A DNA stretch of 64,000 nucleotides from Cephalopachus bancanus (GCA_027257055.1 JAPVLO010000968.1:186001-250000); one strand, 5' to 3'. Positions 48,291-60,749 are shown, counted from the stretch's first letter. A program made the numbers and translations. Notes: generated from the letters alone by a model not told the origin.

Positions 48291-50309
48291 TGGTGAATTC
48301 TATAATATATAAACTACATCTCAATGAAGTCATTTTAAAGTAAAACTTCAATTTTTTTTTCAAAATTTAAAGAGTCAATAAATGGTAGGTGCTATTATTC
48401 TCAATAACTTAAATAATTTTATCAATGAGTAGGTTTTAAAAATAATTTAATTAAAAATTCCTGATTAAAAAAATACAGAAACATACAAAGAAGAAATATC
48501 TATAATCTCAATTAAGATAACCACCAAAACGTTAACCAAAAAACCACTAAATTTTAATTTTACTTGAAATTAGTAGAATACATACAAATAAAACGAAGGG
48601 GCTGAACTTCAGATGTATGTGCACAGCAGAGATGTTTATTCCTAAACTAAGATTTACAATTTAGCAAACTTTTAGGATAAACTTCTAAGAGAAATTATTG
48701 GAGAATAACTAGTTTCTAATCAAAATAACTACAAAGATGTCAGATCACTTATTTTCAGAGCTGGAGAAAGTCATTGTAGCTAGCGCCTAAAATAAATTCA
48801 AGAGATTATACATTGATTCTAAGTATTAATCCATTTTTCTCCTCCCTCTGAATTAACTGGTTCTTGTTTTTTTAAATACATCTGCTCAGCCTGAATTGTC
48901 TTGCTCAGAGGTATAGAGTCCACAAAGTTCTGCTGTCTTTATTCAGTTTAAAATAATTGCTTAAAACTTGGGTCCAATCAAAAGTTGGGTGGCATGCTTT
49001 TTCAGTGATATACTGGGGGATTAGTTCACACGTCCACCCAAGGTTTATTTACTTTTCCAGAAGAAGCTGTCTGGTAAGAAAACTAATTCCCAAGGCTATG
49101 ATTTTATTAGCCTGCAGGACATTAATCAGTTTGATCTGTAACCTGGCAATCTTATTTAACTTTTTTTTTGCTGGTGAAGTGTGTTAATGCCTTTCCTTGA
49201 GTGCTCTGGCAAGAATCGGCTTCACTACTAATGGCCCCGTCGTAAACTAATGAGCTAATACCATCTTTGTCGTGTGTTCATCCTATATTTGAGTGAGAGT
49301 CGTGATTTTAAGTATCATACTTTGACATAGCTGATACACCTCAACCCATACTTTCTCCTCCCATGGACTGTGCATACTGCTGAGGTACAGAAGGGCCACC
49401 TGGGACCGATCTGATCACAGGTACCCTGGCCCCAGAGATTCAGGTTCCCTGATTCAGGGAGTTGGATGCAGGTCTCAGGAAAGTCTGAGGCTGGTGGTCC
49501 TCAGACCAGATATCTCGAGAAAGTCCCCCAGTGAACTGGGTGCTGGTGATGATCCTAGTACAACACTGGCCTTCACGGTTCAGAGTGGATGGAGTTGGCT
49601 GAGGCTAAACGTGGAGATCTTGGGATGGGCTGGAGTCCAGCAGTCCATTTCCTAAACCCCAACTGAAACGTGGTGGTTGATCTCAGATGCTCATTCTCTT
49701 ATTGACTGCATCAGAATGGGATGAGACTAGGAGCAACCAGGAATCTGGATACATGGCTTGAATCACCTGAAATTTGACTCTGTTGACCTTACAGAAATGG
49801 CAGTTTCATAAGGTTTGACCTAATACTCTTCAGGTGTTTCTAACATGAAGTTGGTTTGGCAACCAACTTCTGCGCATGACAATTGGGACAGGGGATTTCC
49901 AATATTTGGGGAAAGTGCTTTGTAGATTTCATCAAACATAGAACAAAAATGTAATAACTCTTCTCCCAGAAAAATGCACCAAGTACAACATTTTGCATAC
50001 AATCTTAGGGCAATTTATGGACTCCTTAAAGGACCAAAGAAACAGGAACTTCTATATAAGACAAATTCTAGACATAATTTTTGTTCACTTTTAAGATGAA
50101 TAAACCACAAAAGTAAAAAATAAAAATAAATAAAAAGTAAAGGTCCAAAGACTCAAGTTTAATCCTATTTCAGTTTTTTTAAGGCTGCATTATTTAGGAC
50201 TAGAGTTTTGCTGCCACCTGCTGCCCTATGGGTCTTAGGCTGGGTGTACTCTATTCTTGCCTTGTCAATCAATGTCTTCCTGTTTGGAGTTTTGTAGGAG
50301 CTGTAAAAA
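48291..50309. other. AT-rich intergenic stretch, no gene
   Basis: No coding or RNA gene recognised. Short open frames here are below 80 codons and unsupported. Confidence 0.7.
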
Positions 50310-50606
50310 GCTATCACTTTACCACTCCTATCCAAAAGAGTATTGGAAGTGCTAGTCAGAGCAATCAGTCAAGAGAAAGAAATAAAGAAAGGCATCCAAA
50401 TTGGCAAGGAGGAAGTCAAACTATGCTGATGGCATGATTGTGTACCTAGAAAACCCTAGACTCCTCCAAGAGACTCCCGGATCTGATAAATGACGTCAGT
50501 AAAGTTTCAGAATATAAAATCAAGGTTAAAAGAAATCAGTAACATTTCTATACACCAATAATGCTCAAGTCAAGAACAAAATCAAGATTTCAATCCCATT
50601 TACAAT

Positions 50607-50608
<2 letters not shown>

Positions 50609-50649
<41 letters not shown>

Positions 50650-50650
50650 C
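50609..50650 (+). repeat. (TC)n microsatellite
   Basis: About 20 TC units inside the L1 ORF2 text, immediately after 'cccatttacaatag'. Confidence 0.95.
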
Positions 50651-50836
50651 CAGGAATACATTTAACCAAGCAGGTGAAAGCTTTCTACAAGGAGCACTGC
50701 AAAACACTGAGGGAAAGAAACTACAGAGGACACAAACAAATAAAAAAAATCCCATGCTCATGGATCGGAGGACCACTATTGTTTAAATGATCATATTGCC
50801 CAAAGCAACCAACAGACTCAATACAATCCCTATCAA

Positions 50837-51147
50837 TGGCTACCATTACAAAGTCAAAAAACAACAGATGTTGACATGGCTGCAGAGAAAAGGAAATGCT
50901 TCTACACCACACAGAAACAAAAAATTGAATACCGCATGTTCTCACTCACAAGTGGGCCCTGATCACTGGTCACATGAGCACTAATAAAAGAGGGAGGAGG
51001 GATATGGGGCACACAACAACACATTGGGTGCTAGGTCCATTATCTGGGGGAGGGAGGGCCTGCTAGAAGCCCAAACCTCACCAGCATGCAATTTTCTTAT
51101 GTAGCAAATCCTCACATGTACTTCACAACTCTAAAATTAAAAAAAAC

Positions 51148-51186
<39 letters not shown>

Positions 51187-51196
51187 ACACACACAC
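50837..51196 (+). mobile_element. 5'-truncated L1 nested in the older L1
   Basis: Between aatccctatcaa (50825-50836) and aatatccctatcaa (51197-51210) lies a separate L1 3' end. It begins in late ORF2/3' UTR text (caaagtcaaaaaacaacaga), continues 'ccgcatgttctcactcacaa' and finishes with an A-rich tail that has become (CA)n at 51149-51197. The outer L1 resumes exactly where it left off. Confidence 0.75.
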
Positions 51197-51197
51197 A
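51149..51197 (+). repeat. (CA)n microsatellite grown from an L1 tail
   Basis: About 24 CA units with one TA interruption, directly after 'aaattaaaaaaaaccaaa'. Confidence 0.93.
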
Positions 51198-52398
51198 ATA
51201 TCCCTATCAAATTACCAACATCACTTGTCACAGAACTAGAGAAAATAATCCTAAAGTTCATATGGAACCCAAAAGGAGCCCGAATAGTCAAAGAGATCCT
51301 ACGTGAACAGAATAAATGCAGAGATATCACACTGCCTGACTTCAAATTATACAAGGCAAAAGTAACTAAAACAGCATGGTACTTGTTATTGTTTAATAAG
51401 GGCCACAGATGCATAGACACACAGCATGGTATGGTGGCCACAGACACATAGACCAATGGAAAAGAATAGAGAACCCAGAAATAAAGGCACATACCTACAA
51501 CCAACTGATCTTTGACAAAACCAGCAAAAATAAACAGTGAGGAAAGGACACCCTATTCAACAAATGGTGCTGTGAAAACTGTCTAACCATATGAAGAAAA
51601 ATGAAATTGAACTCCTACCTCTCACCATATACAAAAATTAACTCAGGATGAATTGAAGACTTAAATGTGAGACTTGAAATTATAAAAATTCTAGAAGAAA
51701 ACCTAGGAGATGCTCTTCTGTACCTTGGCCTAGGCAAAGAATTTATGATGAAGAGTCCAAAAGAAAATGCAACATAATCAAAGATAGACAAATGAAGCTT
51801 AATTACACCAAAAAGCTTCTGAATGGCAAAAGAAATAATCGACAGAGTGAACAGAACACCTACAGAATAGGAAAAAATATTTGCAAATTATACCTCAAAG
51901 GACTAATATTCAGAATCTACAAGGAACTCAACTCAACACGAAACAAACAACCCCGGTAAAAAGCAGGCAAAGGACATCAACAGACACTTCTCAAATGAAG
52001 ATATACAAGTGGCCAACAAACATTTAAAATGCTCAGCCTCACTAAATACCAGAGAAATGCAAAGTCATCTAACATCAGTCAGAACGACTGTCATTAAAAA
52101 GTTAAAGAACAGTGTTGATGTGGATATGGAGAAAAGGGAACACCCATACACGTTGGTGAGAATGTCAAAGAAACCTCTATGGAAAACAGCATGGGGATGT
52201 TTAAAGAACTAAACACATATAGAACTACCATGTGATCCAGCAATCCCACTACTGGGTATCTACCCAAAGGAAATAAAATCATTATATAAAAAAACACACC
52301 TGCACATATACGTGTATCAAAGACTATTCACAATAGCAAAGTCACGGAATCAATCTAAGTGCCCATCAATGGTTGACTGGATAAAGAAAATGTGAAGA

Positions 52399-52407
<9 letters not shown>

Positions 52408-52462
<55 letters not shown>
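52408..52462 (+). repeat. (AT)n(AG)n compound microsatellite
   Basis: AT units to 52432, then AG units to 52462, within the 3' part of the L1. Confidence 0.95.
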
Positions 52463-52466
<4 letters not shown>

Positions 52467-52849
52467 TGCTATGCAGCTATAAAAAAGAATGAAATTATGA
52501 CCTTTGCATCAACATGGATGAAGCTGGAGGTCGTTATCAAAAGTAACTAGCTGAGAAATAGAAAACCAAACACCACATATTCTCACTTGTATGTGGGAGC
52601 TAAACAGTGGGTACTCGTGGACATAGAGACGGAAATAATAGACACTGTGGACACCAGAAGGGGGCAGACGGGGAGGGGAGGCAGACCTATCAGGTGCAGT
52701 GTTTACTTTCTGGGGAATGGGGACACGAGTCTGCAATAAGCCCACATCACAAACATGCACTTGGACTTCAATTCTAAAATAAAACAATTTTTTTTAAAAA
52801 AAAAGCCATCATCTCACACTAACTGACAGAGTACTCTAATTCTAGGCTG

Positions 52850-53360
52850 ATGTAGACAGCGAAACCTGTTTATAATTTACACGTTATGTTGAATTGTTGC
52901 CAGTACTGAGTGCGAGGGAGAGTTGTGCTCCAATGAGACACGATGCGTTGTTTTATCTAGAGCATTCCCTTTAGGTTTAGCCAATTCCAAGGAAACTCAG
53001 AACAGGGTTGGAATACAATAACAGGGCTATCAGGTTCTGGTTCTAAGGAGGCTCATTGTACAACTCCGTCCTATAGATAACCAATAGCAAGACAATATCA
53101 CTGTTGTTCTAGAAATGCAAATTATGTCCTACCTGGAACGTTCTCTTGACTTACTTCCCCGCTGTAGAAGCTAATTTTGCCTCATTTGCATAATTATTTA
53201 AATATTCCTGGTCTATAAATATATCTATTCTTTGGATTCTCATTTGAACCGGTCATATCCATATGCCTGGTCTCTTCATTAAGAGTTAAATAAAATCTTT
53301 CACATGTGCTCATTTGGTATCTGTAAGAGTCATGATAATATATTTTTTTTAATTGTTTAA
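52850..53360 (+). mobile_element. LTR-like element (tentative)
   Basis: Shows a compact LTR-type arrangement: octamer ATTTGCAT at 53184-53191, TATAAAT at 53214-53220, AATAAA at 53289-53294, then a GT-rich stretch (catgtgctcatttggtatct). The roughly 75-base TATA to poly(A) distance matches retroviral R regions. I could not define the ends or a target duplication, and there are no viral genes. Confidence 0.4.
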
Positions 53361-55987
53361 CAAGGGCCAAAATCGTAACAGAGATCTCTAATTCCATCTT
53401 AGCGAGGTCGGGCCTTCTCCTTGAAAGTCCAGTTTAATTAAGGAGATGCTCGATGTTCCCCGTAATTTTTTGAGACATCCCACCCTTTTCCTTCTTTTCC
53501 TCACTGCTCTGTTCTAGGTAAGACCCTATCTCATTGCTTCAGGGAGGTATGAGGCAAAGCAACACAAGGAAGGAGCTCACAAACATTTCTGATGTTGTTT
53601 TCTAAAGCTTAAATCCTTGAAAGACTTCAGAGCAGCGGTGGGAAGGGACACAAGTGTTGAGGAACAGAGAAAAGATGGGGCTTTCCTTCCCTGGAACAGT
53701 GAGATCACCTCAGGCTGAAGGCAGGAGAGAGAGGCTTCTGGGGCTGGACTGGAGGCCGGCTGGGGCAGCCCCAAAGACGAAGCCCCTAGAGGGGACATTG
53801 ACGTTGACTCTTGACATCGTTTGTGTATGCTTGTGGGGACAGGGACTGTTTTAAATCCTCCGGTGCAGTCTTATAAACTCGTTTGTGTCCTGGGACTACA
53901 TTTTAAAAATGAAAAAAGAACAGAAAATACCAGAATGCACATGATGTAGTAAAGGCAAATATTTCACGAAACTTTCGTTTGAGCTGGTGTACACACGATT
54001 TTCCCTTTTATCCATTTGTCCATCTGTCTATTGTCTATGTAATTTCACTGTGGGTCATGAGCAAAAAAACCCAAAAGGCAAAATACAGACCTTCAAGGCA
54101 TTGTTAAAAGTCACATTTACAACTTGTATTCAGAAAACCGACTTTCTTTCCTTTTCTTCTTTTACAATGCCTCCAAAAGAATACATGAGGTTTGAAATCA
54201 GTTTTCCTTTCAGGATCCTAATGATTGTGAAGGGAATGACTGAGTGACCTGGGGGGAAGTGAAGCTAGAATCAAGACCCAAGGCCAGTCCTCCTGGGATA
54301 GATAGTCCAGCCTCCCGGGACAGGTCCAGGCCTCTCTGGACACACCGAGGCCTCCTTGGACATGTCTCCCCACCTTTTTAAAAGTCGATCTCCACCAAAT
54401 AAGAGCAAGTGAGAAAGTGGAAAGGATAGGAATATCACTTCTCAGGATTCTGGAGTCATTTTTTCAGTGTGGCTTTATAATAATAAACAGCTTCCAGGAG
54501 TATAAATTAGTGAAGACCACACTCACTTTTAAGTTAACATATACAAATCCCTACCCCAACTGAACACTACTGTGACTATGCCATCAGTCCCTGGCAAGGC
54601 TACAGTTGCCACCTTATTATATTCTTGCCAGGGATGGTCCTAGCACAGAAGTCACTTTTAACAACGTGTGGCAACGGGGTAACAAAGTGTGGAGAAGCTA
54701 CCTGGAAAGAGAGTGGAATATTGAGCAAAAGGTTTTTTTGTATTGCTTACTCTGAGACTAATAATAGTATTTCGCATTTGGAATTTTAAAAACTCAGATG
54801 ACATTTTATAAACCAGTTACATATAGCAGCTTTCCTATTCCACTTTTAGAGAGGATGAGAGTCTGACGCCTGGAAAGCCTCCGAGAACCGCTTTAATGGC
54901 CCCACAGTACAAGCTGCTCTCCTTGCACCAGCTGGGGAGTCGGTTAAGGAGACAGCTGTCCATTCATCTTTATTTGTTGGGAGTGAATTCCTGCTGTCAT
55001 CTGCTTTCACACTTTTATGTGCTTCTCAGTGGACCTAAAGTGGTTGTGAAAAGTTGCTCTGAGCCCAGCTTTGTTCCTCCGTGGAATGCAGTCGTAAAGG
55101 CCCCAGGCAGAAACCACAGCCTACACAAGGACTAAAGTGAATCTTCGTTTACCATCTCCTGAAGGTGCAAGTTTTGTTTTTTTCCCCAAGTGAAAACTGG
55201 TGTCTGGAATTGTTTTCCTCCCCCAGTACAGTGAGTTTCATAGTCCCCAAAATAGAATGACGATGAAGCACAAATCAAAGCAGACTAGTGACTTCATTAA
55301 AAGCCACTTGGAATATTGCTTATATTTTAATATATATTTCATGTTAATTAAATGCTCTTCTGCAAACACTGGTGCTGTATACAGGCAGCTAAGGGAGCAG
55401 CAAGAGGGAGGCAGTAGGTGTGTCGGCCCCGCATTTGTTCTCTTAGAAATAAATACTCAGCAAGGTGCCCTCAAGGAACCACCTTGGTCATATCCTTGCA
55501 ACCACTACAGAGACAGGACATGAACACTCCAGGTGCCTTGGGGAGGTAAACGTGAATCCACATCCATCCTGATTAGAACAGGCCCCACTCACCTACTGAA
55601 GGGGGTGGTGGCCTGCTCCCCGCTCAGTTCTCCGTCCTTCTCAGCTTCCCTGCCATTCAGCTGTCTGGACCCCAGAGGCCTGAGCTCCGGCCAGCAAGAG
55701 CAGGGCTGCCTCACATGTGTGCAGGGCATGGAGGGTGTCCTGCCCTGAATCTGGGCCGTGCCTTGAATCTCTCCTTCGGTATAAGCTGCTTCAAAGCTGA
55801 GTGCTCATTTTCAGTTTTTCCGGGGTTAGTGCCCCACCCCCCAAGTTCACTCCCTCTTGTATAGCGCATATTTTCAGAGTCCAGATGGGTTTAGGAAAAT
55901 CGCTTATAGGCTCTGGAGCAATAGTAGGTTCTAAGCAACAGCAGGCTTTTTTATGAGACATTTTGATCATGAATGTGTTTCAGTTTT
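53361..55987. other. Unique AT-rich DNA, possible distal TRAF6 3' UTR
   Basis: Few recognisable repeats. The human TRAF6 message has a long 3' UTR isoform of several kb (from memory), so the distal part of this stretch may be transcribed on the - strand. There is no decisive poly(A) signal; tttatt at 54969-54974 is one candidate. Confidence 0.35.
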
Positions 55988-56280
55988 GTTTTTCGTTTTG
56001 AGTCGGAGTCTCACTCTGTGGCCCAGGTTGGAGTACAAGGGCATGCTCACGGCCACCGCAGCCTTGACCTGCTGGGCTCAGGCGATCCTTCCACCTCAGC
56101 CTTCCAAGTAGCTGGAATTATAGGCGTGTGCCACCACACTTGGTTAATTTTTTTGATTTATTGTAGAGACAAGGTCTTGCCAAGTTGTCTGGGCTGGTCT
56201 CGAACCCTTGGGCTCAGGCAACCCTCTCATCTCCAACCCGCAACATGCTGGGATTACAGATGTGAGCCACCATGCCCAGC
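55988..56280 (-). repeat. Alu with target-site duplication
   Basis: Antisense Alu between aatgtgtttcagttttg (from 55972) and aatgtgtttcaattttc (from 56281). Confidence 0.93.
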
Positions 56281-56537
56281 AATGTGTTTCAATTTTCAAA
56301 AGTCAGATTTCATTCCATAGCTTATCAGTTTATAGAATTATGAGAGGCCTTTCTGAGAACATAATCCTGGAACCCTGTATAAGCTAAATAGGCCCAAAAT
56401 TATATTCTCATCAGAGAAATTAACTAATTTATCAAGTGTTGGAATATTCTAAACAACTGATCAAAGATTTTTCAAAGAATCCATTATTAAAAATATCTCT
56501 TCAGACAATTTAAGATTAAAATTCAGCATAACAAATT

Positions 56538-56808
56538 CACAAAAGTTTAAGATTAGCTTAAAATGAGGACAATTCCAGTTACAATACAAATATAACGTTT
56601 TCTCAAAGTATTTAAGACAACTTGATTAAAGTTGTTCAATTAGTTTAAGTGTGAGATTTTTTTTTTCTTATTTCACAAAAGTTTAAGATTAGCTTAAAAT
56701 GAGGACAATTCCAGTTACAATACAAATATAACGTTTTCTCAAAGTATTTAAGACAACTTGATTAAAGTTGCTCAATTAGTTTAGGTGTGAGATTTTTTTT
56801 TCTTATTT
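56538..56808 (+). repeat. 136-base tandem duplication
   Basis: Two adjacent copies (from 56538 and from 56674) of a unit starting cacaaaagtttaagattagc and ending in a T run plus cttattt. By eye they differ by two substitutions (gttg/gctc context, taagt/taggt) and one T in the run. Confidence 0.95.
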
Positions 56809-56960
56809 GGAGTTGGGAGTCTCACTCTGTCGCCCAGGTTGGAGTGCAGTGGCACGCTGTTCACAGCCACTGCAGTGTTGACTTGCTGGGCTTAAGTGAT
56901 CCTTCCACCTTAGCCTTCCAAGTAGCTGGAACTACAGGCACATGCCACCACACCCGGCTA
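56799..56960 (-). repeat. 5'-truncated Alu (right arm)
   Basis: About 160 bases of antisense Alu from 'ggagttgggagtctcactct' to 'ccaccacacccggct', bracketed by gagatttttt at 56789-56798 and 56961-56970. Confidence 0.88.
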
Positions 56961-57214
56961 GAGATTTTTTAAAAGAAACCAAACTTGAAGTTTCATTAAA
57001 AGCAACATCTATTAAGTGACAAAGGAAATGTAACCGAATGTTATTGCAGATTCTAGGTGGTGGGTGTTCACTACACAAGTCTTTCAACATTTCTGCATGT
57101 TTGAGAAATTTCATAATAAAGCGCTGAGGAAAATAAAGCAAAAAAGATAACATGAATTAGCTACCAGAAATCAGTCAGCTTCAACCACTGCTTTCATTAC
57201 ATGTTCATGATTAC

Positions 57215-57310
57215 ATATTTGACTCTGTCCTATGTGCCAGGCACTGTGGGCAGACCAGGGAACTCGGCAGTGACCCAAACATGTCCTTGTCCCACAGTGA
57301 ACATTCTCCC
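57215..57310 (+). repeat. L2 LINE fragment
   Basis: Contains 'ctatgtgccaggcactgtgg' and 'catgtccttgtcccacagtg', the L2 3' end pattern. Confidence 0.5.
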
Positions 57311-59361
57311 GGGGGCTGGCAGAGAAGAAAACGGTGGTTGCTGCTGGTTTGCTGGTGTCCTGGGCACAGGACGGTCCCTGATTTCAGAACAGCAAGTCCC
57401 AGGGGCAGAAGAACAGAAAAGCACACCCCTCCTGCCCTCTGGTCTTAAAGGCAGGGTTGGTGTTTGCCGAGAAAGCACTTTGAGAAAAAGGAGCATCTCC
57501 TCATTCCACAAAACACTTTCTCCATCTAGAATTATTTTTCGGAAATAGCTCGAGTTTTCTAGGGGTGGGAGAGAGCTTTAGAACATTAAAGACATAGGTG
57601 ACACTTCGTGAAACAACTAGGCATCTCCTTGCAAGTGTTCATCTTTGACAAAGAGTGAAGGCTGATTGTTAGAATCTGCCAAGATCCATCCAGTTTGATT
57701 TCATGAATCATCTTTCTGAATACTGGGAATCTGGAAGTGTCAATTCCATTTTATAGATGTAAGGACAACTCTGAAACTAACTACAGTCTATATTATGAAT
57801 TGGGGAATTTAAAATAATGTATTTTAAAAGAAAAATACTAACGACTATTTATTGTTTCTTTTTCATTTCCGTAAGGCACTGCATTGCTTAGGTTCTAGGG
57901 AACTAGGCAGCACAAAAAACACCAAATAGTATTTGACATAAAACAATGAGTAGAATCTAACTGAGGCAAGTCAAGAAAAGAACAGTGTTAGTAACTGAAT
58001 AAAATAAAAGTACGGCAAAATGTTAAATTGGAAAAATGTCTCTAAAGATGTAAAGTTTTCTGGTCAACAAAGAATTGAAGATTCCCTGAAATCCAAAAAC
58101 AATTGCTCCTCTGAAAAAAGGATGCATTCTAATTGTACAAATTCATAAACATGCTCTTAGTTTATCTGAGACTTACTGGCAAAAAACAGGAATGAAGAAC
58201 ATACTTTTAGACTAGTCACAAAAATTGTTAGAGATCATCCAACATCTATAGTAATTCATCATTAGGGTAAAAAACCCACCTTCATTTGCTTCACCCTTTT
58301 CTCTTATTCATCTCAGAACAGAGTCATACTGTAGGATTGCCAGAAACTGTCACTGCTGCCAAGGGATAGTAATATTCGACCCAATCACCAATCAAAATCC
58401 AGCCTTGTTTGCCAAGAGCAACACATATGACTTGCAGCAAGTTTCATCCAACATCTCTGGAAAAAGAGGAACCAATTTTTTTGTTAGCAATGTCTCAGAA
58501 TGATGCCAAAAGATGAGTTATGCTACATGGTGGTTGACAAAATATAAAAACACAGCCCAAATGCCTGTAGATCAACTGGGTGAATCCGGTGTGTTTAAGA
58601 ATGGGGCAGGAGATGGGAAATATTAAGAAACCAGATTTCTAGGTTAAGACTTGATTCTGAGTTGAAGTTTTATCCAATGTTTTCTGTTTGGAATGGCGGC
58701 TTGACTACTGTAGTCACAATGAACGACCAGCATAAAACAACTAGTTGGATTACAAAATTTAAAAAGTGCAAATTTTAACTACCATGTGATCCAGCTGATG
58801 GACACTAAATTAAAGTATTAGTGCCAACAAAGAGTAAGTTAAAGCCATTTCCTACTAGCAAAATCCTTTACTAGGCATGGCCAACGCTCCACTGGTTGGG
58901 ATTTAAGTTCCTGAGGCAGAACGCCATGGCTGGAGGGGCCCGGAGCAACAGCTAGTCCAACTCATTTTACACATGGAAAGCTTGAAGCTAGAAGCTGGAG
59001 CTAGGCAAAATCCTGTATTTGTTATAAGGCTCCCAAGTTCGTAGAAGAAACAACATAACCAAGGCAGGAAATGACTCCCCAGTACCTAATGCACAGCTAT
59101 GCTCTTAATAGAAATCTGACCATGAAGCTTTTAAATATCATTTCCTTTTGGGGGGGCTGAGGAGGTAGGGGTAAAGTGTGAACGTTTTCTGACAACAGTT
59201 AATTTTTTTCTCTAATAAAAGTACATATTTACTGCAGAAAATGTAGAAAACAGAAAAGCAACAAAGAATAAGACATTAAAAATAGTTTAGTATATATTTC
59301 CCTCAGACTTTTTCCATGTAAATACAAAAATATTTACTTTTTAAGTGGAGATTGACAATTA
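57311..59361. other. AT-rich DNA beyond the proximal TRAF6 3' end
   Basis: No repeat or gene recognised. It may be distal TRAF6 3' UTR if the long isoform exists in this species. tttatt at about 57847 is a further candidate signal on the - strand. Confidence 0.35.
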
Positions 59362-59367
59362 TTTATT
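59362..59367 (-). terminator. TRAF6: Candidate TRAF6 poly(A) signal AATAAA
   Basis: On the - strand AATAAATAATTG, with a T-rich element (tatttttgtatttacatgg) about 30-50 bases downstream. Use of this signal would give a 3' UTR of about 1.8 kb containing all miR-146 sites. Confidence 0.45.
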
Positions 59368-59913
59368 CATTAAAAACAATCACATAAAGCATGTGTTCAA
59401 TAAAGAAATCATCAAAATATAAAGAAGAAAACCATCAAGGCACAGCAGCCGTGCATTTCTCCCTGCCTGTGGACGATAGTCCACTTTGGGGCTCAGAAAC
59501 CGGCTGGAAAGTATAGCTGGGGGAATAAACCACCAGGAAATAGACCACAAGGAGGCACAAGTCCGTGGTGCTCACGGTGGCACAGGGTGTAAGGTCTCGA
59601 GGACTTTTATATTTACTCCACAACAAACTCACTAGAGCTGGAGCCTTACAGGGTGGGGTGGGAGAAAGGGCCGAAAGAAAAGCAAAGGGAAAGTTCCAAG
59701 GGAAGCTCGCTGGGGCAGCCTGGAACCAACACCAGACTCACAGACCTGGTCTCTTGGTTTCCTCTTGCAACAAAGGCTGATGTCAAACCCTGGCTGGGAC
59801 TCTGATTTGGCCTCTCTGGAGGTCCAATACCAGCTCTGATCTAAGTCCTCTTGTGTAAACGGCGCAGTGGATGGGTTCTTAGATCCCCCATAAGGTCTAA
59901 GTTGTGGACTCTC

Positions 59914-59921
59914 TGAGAACT
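59914..59921 (-). promoter_or_regulatory. TRAF6: miR-146a/b 8-mer target site 3
   Basis: AGTTCTCA in the message sense: full complement to miR-146 nucleotides 2-8 plus the A opposite nucleotide 1. About 1.23 kb after the stop codon. Confidence 0.85.
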
Positions 59922-60617
59922 AGATTCTACCATACTTTCTATTTACAGGCCTTTCACAAATACATGACAGCACAAACATCACCTCTCCTTATCAGGAACA
60001 CCTGGCCACTTCAACACATTCCATAGGCCCCTGAGACCTGCAGTGAATTGCTGGACATACGCAAGCTAAGTTGTGACACCATCACTAAGACTTCCAAACT
60101 TAGTGTGACTACCTTTCAAGAACTTCCAATGATCTCCCAAGTTTTAAGGACTTGTTTTTAGGAAATGAATCATTTGGGTGAGCTCAATCAGGGAGTATTC
60201 AAAAGAGCTGAACATTTCTGGTTTACACAACTGCTGTTACCAATAAATGCCACACTGGCTGAGTAGTTGAGTCACTTTTAATCTTTATGTTCGTGACTAA
60301 ATGTGCATACTTCCTTGTCCTATAAGTGTTGAACTGAAGACACATGCAGAGCTGTGAAACTCACTCTGCACTGAACAGACAATAAGGGTTGCACAGTGTA
60401 ACCCTGAGCAGTTGGTATCCCATTGGTTCTTAGCATTCTAAACTGAGAAGATGCTACTTCATGGCCTTAAGGAAAACAGGTAGGCAAGGCAGGATGAAAC
60501 ACGTAGACAAGTATTATTCAACAGACCACATGTTTATACTAAATAAGGATAAATCTAGGGTATAAACTAGTCCTTGGATAGCCTTAGTAACAACCTGGAG
60601 GAAAAAAATGGGGCGAA

Positions 60618-60625
60618 TGAGAACT
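60618..60625 (-). promoter_or_regulatory. TRAF6: miR-146a/b 8-mer target site 2
   Basis: Exact AGTTCTCA in the message sense, about 520 bases after the stop codon and 62 bases from site 1. Confidence 0.87.
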
Positions 60626-60679
60626 TAAACTTTCCAAGGATTATGGTTCGGATCCTCTAGAATCTATGAGGTCAACAAA

Positions 60680-60687
60680 TGAGAACT
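60680..60687 (-). promoter_or_regulatory. TRAF6: miR-146a/b 8-mer target site 1
   Basis: Exact AGTTCTCA in the message sense, about 460 bases after the stop codon. TRAF6 is a published miR-146a target in the NF-kB negative-feedback loop. Confidence 0.87.
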
Positions 60688-60749
60688 CAACTCTCGAGAG
60701 CAGTGACTCTTCTTGCTGACACCAGCACAAGGCAGTAGTGACTCTCACA

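Larger units (their letters stand above)
50310..52800 (+). repeat. L1 (3' half of ORF2 and 3' UTR), interrupted
   Basis: Sense L1. The first part is 50310-50836 ('ggaagtgctagtcagagcaa', 'caccaataatgctcaagtca'). It resumes at 51197 and runs to an A-rich end at about 52800, through the known order 'agttcatatggaacccaaaa', 'tgatctttgacaaaaccagc', 'agaactaccatgtgatccag' and 'ctcacttgtatgtgggagct'. The ORF2 frame is broken by stops. Confidence 0.9.

Noticed and set aside
43675..51197. CRISPR-like regular repeats
   Set aside because: The regular repeats are microsatellites and Alu/L1 copies in a vertebrate genome; there are no spacer-repeat units.
50310..52800. Active L1 or functional reverse transcriptase
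   Set aside because: Text is only the 3' half of ORF2 with several stops and a nested insertion.
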